Below the pieces are notes generated by a model. It was not told the DNA's origin and ran no database searches. It saw nothing but the letters and a program-made list of their open reading frames with translations. A stretch of 9,992 nucleotides of DNA, from positions 1-9,992 of the forward strand of contig SABI01000082.1 in assembly GCA_009929055.1 (NCBI GenBank), read 5' to 3'. This DNA comes from Spirochaetia bacterium (GTDB taxonomy: Bacteria > Spirochaetota > Spirochaetia > Sphaerochaetales > Sphaerochaetaceae). Below, in pieces: positions 1-7,336 of the stretch. A program made the translations under genes and the position numbers. Position 1 is the first letter of the stretch; the number at the start of each line of letters is the position of its first letter.

Positions 1-15
1 AAAAATTGAATGTGC

Positions 16-53
16 AGAGTCGATGTTATCACCTTAGCATCGGCTCTTTTTTT
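16..53 (+). terminator. Rho-independent terminator of an upstream unit
   Basis: Arms AGAGTCGATG (16-25) and CATCGGCTCT (38-47) pair over 10 base pairs with one G-U, enclose a 12-base loop, and run into seven T residues (47-53). It ends transcription of something left of the window and insulates the recombinase operon that follows. Confidence 0.85.
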
Positions 54-77
54 ATCCCTATATATAGTAGAAAAGAC

Positions 78-108
78 TTGATAAATAGTCTCTTCTGAGT
101 GATATATG
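78..108 (+). promoter_or_regulatory. Possible promoter of the recombinase operon
   Basis: TTGATA (78-83) could serve as a -35 box. A TG-containing extended -10 (TGATATATG, 100-108) lies about 19 bases downstream. The -10 matches the consensus only moderately and the spacing is long, so this is a weak call. It is the best candidate between the terminator at 16-53 and the first recombinase start at 233; the rest of that stretch holds no gene. Confidence 0.3.
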
Positions 109-123
109 TAATACGCAAAAGAG

Positions 124-151
124 CTGAAACCCTTATTTACATGTGTTTCAG
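124..151 (+). repeat. Inverted repeat in the 5' leader of the first recombinase
   Basis: CTGAAAC (124-130) and GTTTCAG (145-151) form a perfect 7-base-pair stem with a 14-base loop. A GGGG run and a T-rich stretch (156-164) follow. It could act as a weak attenuator or as a protein binding site ahead of the recombinase genes. No function is established from sequence. Confidence 0.4.
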
Positions 152-232
152 GGGATTTATTTTTAACTTGGTGTTTGGATGATAACTAGAAATCTTTTGC
201 ATGAAAGACTTATTAAAGAAAGGAGGAAAAAC

Positions 233-1870
233 ATGGAGACCAATATTTCAAGAAAAATGCACTCTACTGGGGATGACTGCTTTAGATTCAGTTCACATAT
301 CAGTAGACCCGTTGAATACAGTGTTGGGAACTTAGCCATTGATGGGCATAAATTAAGAGTTGCCTCATATTGTAGAGTAAGTTCAGAAGAAGAACTTCAA
401 GTAAATTCACTGGATAATCAGATCGTGCATTACACCAACTACATCAGGTCTAATCCAGAGTGGCAATTTGCCGGTATCTTTTCAGACCTAGGAAAATCAG
501 GAACTAGACTAGAGAAGAGAGATGGTTTTAATAAAATGATCCGCTATGCTAAAGCAGGAAAGATGGACTTAATTTTGTGTAAATCCATATCAAGATTCGC
601 AAGAAATGTTATGGATACACTGCAGGTAGTGAGGGAACTAAGAGAGAAGAAAATCTTTGTGCTTTTTGAAAAAGAGAATCTCTATACTGGAGATATGCAG
701 AGTGAATTTATTCTCACCATGCTTGCTGCTACAGCTCAGGAAGAGAGCAGGAGCACTTCTGAAAACATCAGCTGGGCGACTTCAAAACGCTTTGAACAGG
801 GAGAAGCAAAATTCTCTAGGATTCTTGGATATAAGAAAGTCAAGGGAGTCCCTTGGGTCATAGACCGGAAAGAAGCTTATATTGTTCAAGAAGCCTTTGA
901 GGAATGCCTGAATGGGAAAAGCCCTACAGAAATCGCCAGACAGTTTATTCGCAAAGGTTACCTGAAGGCAAATGGTAGAGAAGATTGGACGAATGTGTCG
1001 GTTAAAGGCTTATTAAGCAATGAGCGATATGTTGGAGATGCTCTATGCCAGAAGACTTACACAGAAGATTATTTATCTCATAAAGTCATGCTCAATGAAG
1101 GTCAGAAAACGAAATACTACATCAAGGATCATCACGAGGGGATTGTTGACAGAGATACTTTTGATAAAGTTCAGAAACTTATAAAACCTAGGACAAAAGG
1201 GGTGAAGAGAGGTCCTGTGAAGCGTTATGATTTCACAGGAAGAATCAGCTGTGGTGAGTGCGGCGGAAACTTTCATCGCTATCAGCTTAGAGGAAAAGTT
1301 ACATGGAGATGCAGCAACCACTTAAAGAGCGCAAGACTCTGCAGTGTAGTTGGAATCCGAGAAGAAACTATAATGAATGCATTAAAGAAAGCCTTTATTG
1401 AGAAACATCATATTGATTCCAAAGCACCTGGTAAAAGACAACTCGTAAAACTCGAGAAAAATCTCCAGAACACTGAAGTGCTTAGGGATGGAGAACAAAA
1501 TAGATTGAGACTAGAACTTGAAAAGGCGCTCTTTGCTGAAAGCATGGCAGTACTAGAAAATACGGATGAGACAGAGCTTGTAAAACACAGACAAAGTGTG
1601 GAAAGCGCCATAGCAGAAAGAGAACCTTGGTGGGCGATGGTAGACGCAGATGATTGTTATAGAAAAGATGCGATTTCTGAACTGGAAAGAATGAAGCAAT
1701 CATCAAGTCCAATAAAGGATCTCTATAAAAAACTAGAAAATCCTAAATTCTTAAGAGCCTGGATGACACGTGTAGAAGCGGAGTCATCTTTTTTATTGAA
1801 AGTAACTTGGGTCACCGGAGAGGAAACCAAAATAAATATTAATGAAGGAGGAGATGAGGCATGGCAGTAG
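233..1870 (+). CDS. Large serine recombinase, A type (545 aa)
   Basis: A DNA integrase/excisionase of the large serine recombinase family. It would cut and rejoin DNA at attachment sites through a covalent serine-DNA link. The N-terminal resolvase domain (about 41-190) has motif YCRVS with nucleophile S50 and SISRFARN with arginines R121 and R124. A Recombinase domain (about 195-310) contains the usual NERYVGD motif. A zinc ribbon follows with C340, C343, C360 and C370, then a charged, probably coiled-coil region (about 400-460) and a short C-terminal part containing LRAWM. The start is ATG 233: AAAGGAGG lies six bases upstream, and the longer frame from 179 has no ribosome binding site. The gene overlaps the next recombinase by 10 bases, so the two are probably co-translated. 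The C-terminal part (LRAWM) resembles the first half of the fused recombinase at 3719-7051. Family assignment is firm; the target site is unknown. Confidence 0.93.
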   Translation: METNISRKMHSTGDDCFRFSSHISRPVEYSVGNLAIDGHKLRVASYCRVSSEEELQVNSLDNQIVHYTNYIRSNPEWQFAGIFSDLGKSGTRLEKRDGFNKMIRYAKAGKMDLILCKSISRFARNVMDTLQVVRELREKKIFVLFEKENLYTGDMQSEFILTMLAATAQEESRSTSENISWATSKRFEQGEAKFSRILGYKKVKGVPWVIDRKEAYIVQEAFEECLNGKSPTEIARQFIRKGYLKANGREDWTNVSVKGLLSNERYVGDALCQKTYTEDYLSHKVMLNEGQKTKYYIKDHHEGIVDRDTFDKVQKLIKPRTKGVKRGPVKRYDFTGRISCGECGGNFHRYQLRGKVTWRCSNHLKSARLCSVVGIREETIMNALKKAFIEKHHIDSKAPGKRQLVKLEKNLQNTEVLRDGEQNRLRLELEKALFAESMAVLENTDETELVKHRQSVESAIAEREPWWAMVDADDCYRKDAISELERMKQSSSPIKDLYKKLENPKFLRAWMTRVEAESSFLLKVTWVTGEETKININEGGDEAWQ

Positions 1871-3546
1871 GACCCGGACAAAGGATATCATCGTCCCGAG
1901 TAAGCATCATTCCTGCAAAGATCAGGACACCAAGAAATGAGGAGCATTTTGATGGCCAAAAGAAGAAGATAGGCGTTTATGTGAGAGTATCCACAGACTC
2001 AGCCATGCAGGCGACCAGCTATGACATTCAGGTTTCATATTTTAAGGAATATGTTGAGAAAAATCCAAACTGGGAACTTGTAGATATCTTTGCAGATGAA
2101 GGTCTATCGGGAACCTCAACAAAGAACAGGACAGAGTTCAACAGAATGATAGAGTCTTGTAAGAAGAAGGAGATAGACTACATCATCACGAAGTCCATCA
2201 GCAGATTTGCAAGAAATACTCTGGACTGTCTTCATTACATCAGAATGCTGAAAAGTCTAGGCATAGGAATATTTTTTCAGAAGGAAAACCTGGACACCTT
2301 AGATAGTAAAAGTGAATTGTTCCTCACAATTTTATCATCCATGGCTCAGGAAGAGTCCCGGTCCATATCTGAAAACACCAAATGGGGAGTCCAGAAAAGG
2401 TTCCAGCAGGGGAAGCCTCATATCCCAACTACCTACTTTCTTGGGTATACAGAGGATGAGGAAGGCAACCTGATCATTGATGAGGAACAGGCCAAAATAG
2501 TAAGAAGAATATACCGTGAGCTTCTTGCAGGAAAGGGCACTCCCACCATTGCAAAAGAGCTCATGCGTGATCAGATCAGGACCGCCAGAAACAAGAAAAC
2601 CTGGACTAGTGATGCGGTCTACAAGATTCTTCGTAACGAAAAGTACAAAGGTGATTGTCTAGCACAGAAGACTGTAACTGTTGACTTTCTGACTCACGAG
2701 CGGGTGAGAAACAAGGACCATCAGCCTCAATACTACATTCGAAATAATCATCCGGCTATCATAAGTGAAGAAGACTGGGAAAAGGTCCAGGAGGAGTTGA
2801 CTAGAAGACATAACATGCTGCGGGATCCAGACAATAAATATCGAATGGTATATAGTGGAATAGCTCCTTTTTCAAACAAGCTATTCTGTGGTGAATGTGG
2901 AAGGCCAGTAACCAGAAGAAGGTTAACCACTTATTATGGGGCAGAGAGAATTGAGACAAAGTTTACTGCATGGCAATGTAGAGTATCTTCCAAAAGAGAT
3001 CCTGAGTTTACAGACTGCAATTGCAGTTACATTTGGGAAGAGGAGCTGGAGAAAGCTTTTATGAAGCTGCTTTATGACTTGAAAAACAACCAAGAGGACT
3101 TAATGGAGAAAATAAATCTGGCGATCATGGATGCATCCTTGACAGAGGAGGAAGAACGAAGACTGCATGAACTAGGGAATCAAATCGATAGAATAACGGA
3201 TAAGATAACTGAAATGGCATCAAGGTCCTCGGGGTCAAATGAAACCATATATGAAGCCACAATGAGGCATCTAATCTATGAGCAGGAAATCCTGCAAATG
3301 GAATACGACGGTCTTCATGAGAATAAAAAAGAGAGTGAGTACCTTAAAGAAAGTAGGAAGACCCTCATAGAAGAGCTGGAGAAAATAGAAAGTCCAAATG
3401 AGTCTTTTGACGCAGAGGTTTTCAAACAGACTGTTGAGAAAGGCATTGTGTTTCACAAGTGGCAAGTAGAGCTTCAGCTAAAGTGTGGAGCTTCCTACAA
3501 GGTGAATGTAAAGAGAAGGCCACTGAGAAGTAAGAAGAAAAAATAG
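1861..3546 (+). CDS. Large serine recombinase, B type (561 aa)
   Basis: A second complete large serine recombinase. The resolvase domain (about 36-185) has YVRVS with nucleophile S44, a GLSGT turn, and SISRFARN with R115 and R118. The Recombinase domain (about 190-310) includes NEKYKGD. The zinc ribbon uses C343, C346, C373 and C386 or C388, followed by SYIWEEELEKAFMKLL. Residues about 433-500 are rich in E, K and L and probably form the coiled coil. The C-terminus carries FKQTVEKGIVFH and ends in a basic tail. ATG 1861 follows AAGGAGG (1845-1851) by nine bases and lies inside the end of gene 1, suggesting translational coupling and balanced amounts. The post-zinc segment and the C-terminal FKxxxxxGxxxH pattern match the second half of the fused recombinase, not gene 1. 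I infer that genes 1 and 2 act as a heteromeric pair, by analogy with CcrA/CcrB of SCC elements. Confidence 0.93.
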   Translation: MAVGPGQRISSSRVSIIPAKIRTPRNEEHFDGQKKKIGVYVRVSTDSAMQATSYDIQVSYFKEYVEKNPNWELVDIFADEGLSGTSTKNRTEFNRMIESCKKKEIDYIITKSISRFARNTLDCLHYIRMLKSLGIGIFFQKENLDTLDSKSELFLTILSSMAQEESRSISENTKWGVQKRFQQGKPHIPTTYFLGYTEDEEGNLIIDEEQAKIVRRIYRELLAGKGTPTIAKELMRDQIRTARNKKTWTSDAVYKILRNEKYKGDCLAQKTVTVDFLTHERVRNKDHQPQYYIRNNHPAIISEEDWEKVQEELTRRHNMLRDPDNKYRMVYSGIAPFSNKLFCGECGRPVTRRRLTTYYGAERIETKFTAWQCRVSSKRDPEFTDCNCSYIWEEELEKAFMKLLYDLKNNQEDLMEKINLAIMDASLTEEEERRLHELGNQIDRITDKITEMASRSSGSNETIYEATMRHLIYEQEILQMEYDGLHENKKESEYLKESRKTLIEELEKIESPNESFDAEVFKQTVEKGIVFHKWQVELQLKCGASYKVNVKRRPLRSKKKK

Positions 3547-3666
3547 ATCTTAAAGTTAAATTTCCCTTGGATAAACGCCAAAAAACGAATAGTAACATAA
3601 ATAAATAAGAACTTCTTCCATTCCAAAGATAGTACTTGCATTATCTCTGGACTAGAGCGATTAATA

Positions 3667-3694
3667 ACATACCTGCTGCCTTAAGCGGGAATGT
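3667..3694 (+). repeat. Hairpin in the leader of the fused recombinase gene
   Basis: ACAT (3667-3670), CCTGCT (3672-3677), AGCGGG (3684-3689) and ATGT (3691-3694) pair as a stem of 10 base pairs with one A-A mismatch, one G-U pair and a 6-base loop. It lies just before the ribosome binding site at 3703. No T-run follows, so it is not a terminator. It may be a leader structure or a protein binding site. The rest of the 172-base gap between genes 2 and 3 shows no gene and no convincing promoter. Confidence 0.35.
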
Positions 3695-3702
3695 ACGCAA
3701 AT

Positions 3703-3721
3703 GGAAGGAGTTTTTATATTG
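3703..3721 (+). promoter_or_regulatory. Ribosome binding site that sets a TTG start
   Basis: GGAAGGAG (3703-3710) lies eight bases before TTG 3719. The in-frame ATG at 3701 overlaps this site and has no Shine-Dalgarno sequence of its own. TTG 3719 is therefore the likely initiation codon of the fused recombinase. The protein would then begin ERKKVELHW after the initiator residue. Confidence 0.7.
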
Positions 3722-6700
3722 GAAAGAAAAAAGGTTGAGCTTCATTGGCAACCACCTCAAAAGTTATCCCTAGGTGAAAATGACGAGAAGCTTAGGGTTG
3801 CTGCATACTGCCGTATCAGTAGAATTGAAGACGATACAAAGCTTAGTTCTCTTGAGAACCAGATGGATTACTATTCAAAGTTAATAGTGGCGAATCCAGA
3901 TCATAAGCTTATAGGGATTTACTATGATAGCGGAATATCAGGATTAACCATTGATAAGCGACCAGGGTTTAAAAGGCTTATAAGACATTGCCAAGAAGGG
4001 AAAATTGACCTTGTCATCACAAAAAGCATTTCCAGGTTTTCTAGAAACGCCAAGGATCTTTTAGAGACTGTGGAATTGCTGAAAGAGCATAATGTGACAG
4101 TCTTCTTTGAGAAAGAGAAGATCGACTCTTCCAAAACAAGACACAAGTTTTTCCTAACAGCTTTAGCGGCAGTCTACCAGCAAGAATCCCTGACCATATC
4201 AGAGCATGTAAAATGGGGGTTTGAAAAAAAGAATAGAATGGGTGAGCCAGTTATGTTAAATCAATTTGGCTACCGAGTTGTTGAAAGAAATGGGGTAAAG
4301 ACCTTCAGGATTGTTGAGGAAGAAGCACAAGTTATAAGGACTATTTTTGAAGAATTTCTATTAGGAAAAACACCTCACCAAATTGGGCTGATGCTTACAG
4401 AAGAAGGTATAAAGAGCCCAGGAGGGAAAGAGCTGTGGGCTAGTGCTAGTGTGAAAAACGTACTCACAAATTCAAACTATACAGGGGACAGGCTCACGAA
4501 TAAAGAAACGAGTATTTTCCTGGAGAAAAAATCAATGATTAACGATGGTCATGAAAATCGCTATCTGATAAAGAATACACACCCAGCGATTATAGATGAA
4601 GTTACCTTCAATAAGGTTCAGGAGATTTTTGGAAGTAGGCCTAAGAGGGAAAAAAGTGCGAATGTGAAATATCCACTTTCGCAAAGAATTACTTGTGGCT
4701 GCTGCGGGTGGTATTTTCATCGCTCCAAACGAAAAACAAACTCTATATGGAAGTGTGGTTTAAACTCTAAAAATAAGAACAACTGCAGTTTAGGTGTGCC
4801 TTTTAGTGAATCAACATTATTAGAAATGATGATAAGAGCGATGAAGGTCCGATATGATTTTGAAAAGCCAGGTGCCCTAAAACACATGAAAGATAACCTC
4901 GAGAGAGTTAATCAAAATGACAGGTTTGAACTTCATAGGATGAGTCATTTAATGAGCTTGATTCTAGCTAAAGAAGAGCTGGCGGAATCTGACCATAGAA
5001 CGTACGAATATAAAATGGAAAGAGTCAAGGAACTTGAGAATACAATTGTTGCCTTTGAGGACTTGGCTACAAAAATTGAAGAAGATCGGATATACCGGGT
5101 GTCAGCATTAGAAAGACTTAAAGGAGTGGAGAATGTAGAAAATTTTATGGACATGGCAGATATACCCTTATTGAGAGCATGGGTCATGGAGCTATCTATC
5201 TTAACGGAACAAGACTTTCAAATTGTATGGATGGACAACGATGTAACAGAAATAGGTGAGTTTAAAAGAAGCTATGATAAAAATGCTATGGAACCTAGCA
5301 ATAACAAAAAACAAAAGGCGGGAATCGAAGTAGAACATGAGGGTGCATCGAAGTTCACCATTCCAAAGAAAGATGAGTCTATAGCTAAAACAGTACAATC
5401 AAAAGAAGGGAGTGAGGAACAGGTGGAAGTGCTGGAGCTTAGAAACAAACCGCCAAATGAATTAATAAACAAAATCAAAAAGAAGCTTAAGGACGAATCA
5501 CAAGGCATCATTAAAATTGAACCGAAAAAGAAAATGAGAAAAATAAGAGTCGGCGTTTATGCCAGGGTAAGTACCAGAGAACCAGATCAACTTGGTTCAC
5601 TTGAAGCCCAAGTGGCATACTACACATTCGCTCTTCTTAAGGATTCTAATAACCAGTTAGTGAGAATATATGCAGATGAAGGTGTATCTGGGACCAATGC
5701 TGAAAAGCGCGCTGGATTTCAGAAAATGATAAGAGACTGCGAAAACGGGAAGGTTGACCGTATTATCACAAAGTCTATTTCAAGATTTGCAAGGAACACT
5801 GTAGATACCCTTGATTATGTAAGAAAGCTTAAAGAACATAATGTATCCATCTACTTCGAGAAAGAGGGGATCGATACTGCCAGCGAAGATGGAGAAATCC
5901 TCTTGACCGTCTACAGCGCACTTGCGCAGGAAGAAAGTAGAAGCCTAGGGGAAAGTATCTCTTGGGGAAAGAAGGCCTATGCCAAACGAGGTATGGTGGG
6001 GCATAGCATGAGGACCTACGGGTATGATTTCAACAAAGACAGGACCTGGTACATTGTTGAGGATGAGTCGAAAGTTGTACAGTCTATCTTTGAAAGGTGC
6101 ATAGATGGCTTAAGTGCAGTGCAGATTTGTAAAGACTTAACTATAGAAGGTATTCCTACCATGAAAAAGAAAGCCTCTTGGAATCCCAAAACAGTGTCTA
6201 CAATCTTAAATAATATCAACTATACCGGAGATTTACTCTACCAGAAAAGATACACGCAAGATACCTTTACGAGCAGATCTAAATTGAACTTTGGACAAAC
6301 ATCTCAGGTACTGATAGAAGAGCATCATCCTGCGATTATTGATAAGACTACCTGGGATAAGGCCCAGTGGGCATTAGATAAGAGGAGACCTAAGAAAAGT
6401 GCTAAGGCTAAGGTTTACCATGAGCAACTAGAATTCTTTTCCAGATTTATCTGCTCAGAATGTGGCAATTTTTACTTTCATGTTACCAGAAAAACTAAGG
6501 CTGGCATCAAACATAGATGGAGATGCAAAGTGGCATTGAGAAAAGATGCTTTGATTACCTGTGATTCACCATATATTGAAGAAGAAGAAATTAAAGCACT
6601 ATTCATGCAAATGCTAGCTGGCATAAAGAAGGATAAAATTTTCATATCTCAACTGAACAAGCAGATAGAGGATAAAAAACTGACTGAGAATGAGAAGATA

Positions 6701-7051
6701 CTTTTAAAATATTATGAAGAAGAAAACCAGAAAGTATATTTAGAACTGTACAAAGTAGTAGAAGATGGAACAAAGAGTGGTGAAGATACAACTGAAATCA
6801 AAAGATATACGGACTCTATTATGGAAACCCAAGACATGATCAATGAGCTGAATGATAAAGAAGATGCTCATCGATTCTTATTAAAAGAAAAGACTTGGCT
6901 TTTCAAAGAACTGGAGAATATCGGAAATGAACAGGGAGCGCTTTATAGGGATGACATCTTTAAGAGAATTATCAAGAATGGTGTCATCCATCCTGACAAC
7001 AGCATAACCTTCCATCTGATTTTTGGTGTTTCAAGACACATAAATAGGTAA
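3719..7051 (+). CDS. Tandem fusion of two large serine recombinases (1110 aa)
   Basis: One uninterrupted frame encodes two full recombinases, about twice the usual length. Half A: resolvase domain about 25-175 with YCRIS (nucleophile S34) and SISRFSRN (R106, R109); Recombinase domain about 180-300 with NSNYTGD; zinc ribbon C326, C329, C346, C356; coiled coil about 394-455; LRAWV near 488. A charged, K/E-rich linker spans about 512-605. Half B: YARVS (nucleophile S618), SISRFARN (R689, R692), Recombinase domain about 765-880 with INYTGD, zinc ribbon C912, C915, C936, C948, charged helices about 974-1054, and FKRIIKNGVIH near the end. Both halves keep the catalytic residues, so both may be active. 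Half A resembles gene 1 and half B resembles gene 2. One oddity is L158 in half A, where the other three modules have Arg. A fused heterodimer would hold two different subunits in fixed ratio. Family identity is certain; the role of the fusion is inferred. Confidence 0.92.
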   Translation: MERKKVELHWQPPQKLSLGENDEKLRVAAYCRISRIEDDTKLSSLENQMDYYSKLIVANPDHKLIGIYYDSGISGLTIDKRPGFKRLIRHCQEGKIDLVITKSISRFSRNAKDLLETVELLKEHNVTVFFEKEKIDSSKTRHKFFLTALAAVYQQESLTISEHVKWGFEKKNRMGEPVMLNQFGYRVVERNGVKTFRIVEEEAQVIRTIFEEFLLGKTPHQIGLMLTEEGIKSPGGKELWASASVKNVLTNSNYTGDRLTNKETSIFLEKKSMINDGHENRYLIKNTHPAIIDEVTFNKVQEIFGSRPKREKSANVKYPLSQRITCGCCGWYFHRSKRKTNSIWKCGLNSKNKNNCSLGVPFSESTLLEMMIRAMKVRYDFEKPGALKHMKDNLERVNQNDRFELHRMSHLMSLILAKEELAESDHRTYEYKMERVKELENTIVAFEDLATKIEEDRIYRVSALERLKGVENVENFMDMADIPLLRAWVMELSILTEQDFQIVWMDNDVTEIGEFKRSYDKNAMEPSNNKKQKAGIEVEHEGASKFTIPKKDESIAKTVQSKEGSEEQVEVLELRNKPPNELINKIKKKLKDESQGIIKIEPKKKMRKIRVGVYARVSTREPDQLGSLEAQVAYYTFALLKDSNNQLVRIYADEGVSGTNAEKRAGFQKMIRDCENGKVDRIITKSISRFARNTVDTLDYVRKLKEHNVSIYFEKEGIDTASEDGEILLTVYSALAQEESRSLGESISWGKKAYAKRGMVGHSMRTYGYDFNKDRTWYIVEDESKVVQSIFERCIDGLSAVQICKDLTIEGIPTMKKKASWNPKTVSTILNNINYTGDLLYQKRYTQDTFTSRSKLNFGQTSQVLIEEHHPAIIDKTTWDKAQWALDKRRPKKSAKAKVYHEQLEFFSRFICSECGNFYFHVTRKTKAGIKHRWRCKVALRKDALITCDSPYIEEEEIKALFMQMLAGIKKDKIFISQLNKQIEDKKLTENEKILLKYYEEENQKVYLELYKVVEDGTKSGEDTTEIKRYTDSIMETQDMINELNDKEDAHRFLLKEKTWLFKELENIGNEQGALYRDDIFKRIIKNGVIHPDNSITFHLIFGVSRHINR
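5412..5425 (+). promoter_or_regulatory. Possible internal translation start for half B
   Basis: GTGAGG (5412-5417) precedes an in-frame GTG (5423) by five bases. Starting here would leave 45 residues before the catalytic YARVS motif; free-standing gene 2 has 39 before its YVRVS. This may be the remnant of a former start codon, or a working internal start that makes free half-B protein. The Shine-Dalgarno match is weak. Confidence 0.3.
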
Positions 7052-7061
7052 GAGATGATTG

Positions 7062-7118
7062 AAACCCGCTGAGTAGCCTGATTGTATTGATCAAGCCTCT
7101 TGGTGGGTTTATTTTGTT
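7062..7118 (+). terminator. Terminator after the recombinase block
   Basis: AAACCC (7062-7067) pairs with GGGTTT (7105-7110). The stem continues inward with G-U pairs and small internal loops to TGAT/ATCA around a 7-base loop. ATTTTGTTT follows. It begins ten bases after the fused recombinase stop codon, so it fits an intrinsic terminator of that transcript. Confidence 0.7.
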
Positions 7119-7170
7119 TGCAACAAACGGAGCGAAAATGAAATCCTATCTAAATGTTAGCTCGTTGCAA
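7118..7170 (+). repeat. Inverted repeat between the terminator and the abiE operators
   Basis: TTGCAAC (7118-7124) plus GAGC (7130-7133) is complementary to GCTC (7160-7163) plus GTTGCAA (7164-7170). This gives 11 base pairs with a 5-base bulge and a 26-base loop. A GTTTTT run follows directly, so it could be a second, weaker terminator or a protein binding site. Confidence 0.4.
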
Positions 7171-7171
7171 G

Positions 7172-7230
7172 TTTTTATAAATGGAACGATTTTCTTTACT
7201 TCTGAAGAATAACGTGCTAAAATTAAAAAA
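7172..7230 (+). repeat. Direct repeat R1, probable AbiEi operator
   Basis: First copy of a 59-base repeat whose second copy starts 92 bases downstream; 47 of 59 positions match by hand alignment. Inside it, ACGATTTTCTT (7186-7196) and AAGAATAACGT (7205-7215) form an imperfect inverted repeat around 8 bases. AbiEi antitoxins studied in Streptococcus agalactiae repress their own operon by cooperative binding to two inverted repeats at the promoter. This layout fits, but binding here is inferred. Confidence 0.65.
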
Positions 7231-7233
7231 GAT

Positions 7234-7262
7234 GAATAACAACTAAGCAGAACGGGTATAAT
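7234..7262 (+). promoter_or_regulatory. Promoter of abiEi-abiEii
   Basis: A perfect TATAAT (7257-7262) lies between repeats R1 and R2. At 17 bases spacing the -35 position reads GAATAA (7234-7239), a poor match. Transcription would start near 7269, at the edge of R2. A protein bound to R1 and R2 would therefore flank the RNA polymerase site, as expected for autorepression. Confidence 0.6.
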
Positions 7263-7263
7263 A

Positions 7264-7322
7264 TTTTTATAAACGGAACGTTATTCTTTAAATACGAAGA
7301 AAATCATGGCAAAATTAAAAAA
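7264..7322 (+). repeat. Direct repeat R2, probable AbiEi operator
   Basis: Second copy of the 59-base repeat. Its inverted arms are ACGTTATTCTT (7278-7288) and AAGAAAATCAT (7297-7307), again with 8 bases between. The left arm is the exact reverse complement of the right arm of R1, so the four half-sites also have symmetry between copies. R2 lies between the predicted transcription start and the abiEi ribosome binding site. Confidence 0.65.
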
Positions 7323-7336
7323 GTGAGGTGAGATAA

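Noticed and set aside
61..180. A matching left attachment site in the window
   Set aside because: I found only short chance matches to the 9255-9313 sequence (for example TTCTG) and no portal N-terminal coding sequence, so no left end can be assigned here.
179..232. An 18-residue N-terminal extension of the first recombinase from an in-frame ATG at 179
   Set aside because: No ribosome binding site precedes 179, while ATG 233 has AAAGGAGG at six bases; the extension is not part of the family fold.
5272..5511. Minus-strand open frame opposite the recombinase linker, with hydrophobic Phe/Ser-rich translation
   Set aside because: It is the complement of A/G-rich linker codons, has no ribosome binding site, and resembles no protein family I know. 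It is a shadow, as are the other minus-strand frames.
7172..7322. A minimal CRISPR array
   Set aside because: There are only two copies, they differ at 12 of 59 positions, they flank a promoter, and there are no cas genes nearby. Operator repeats fit better.
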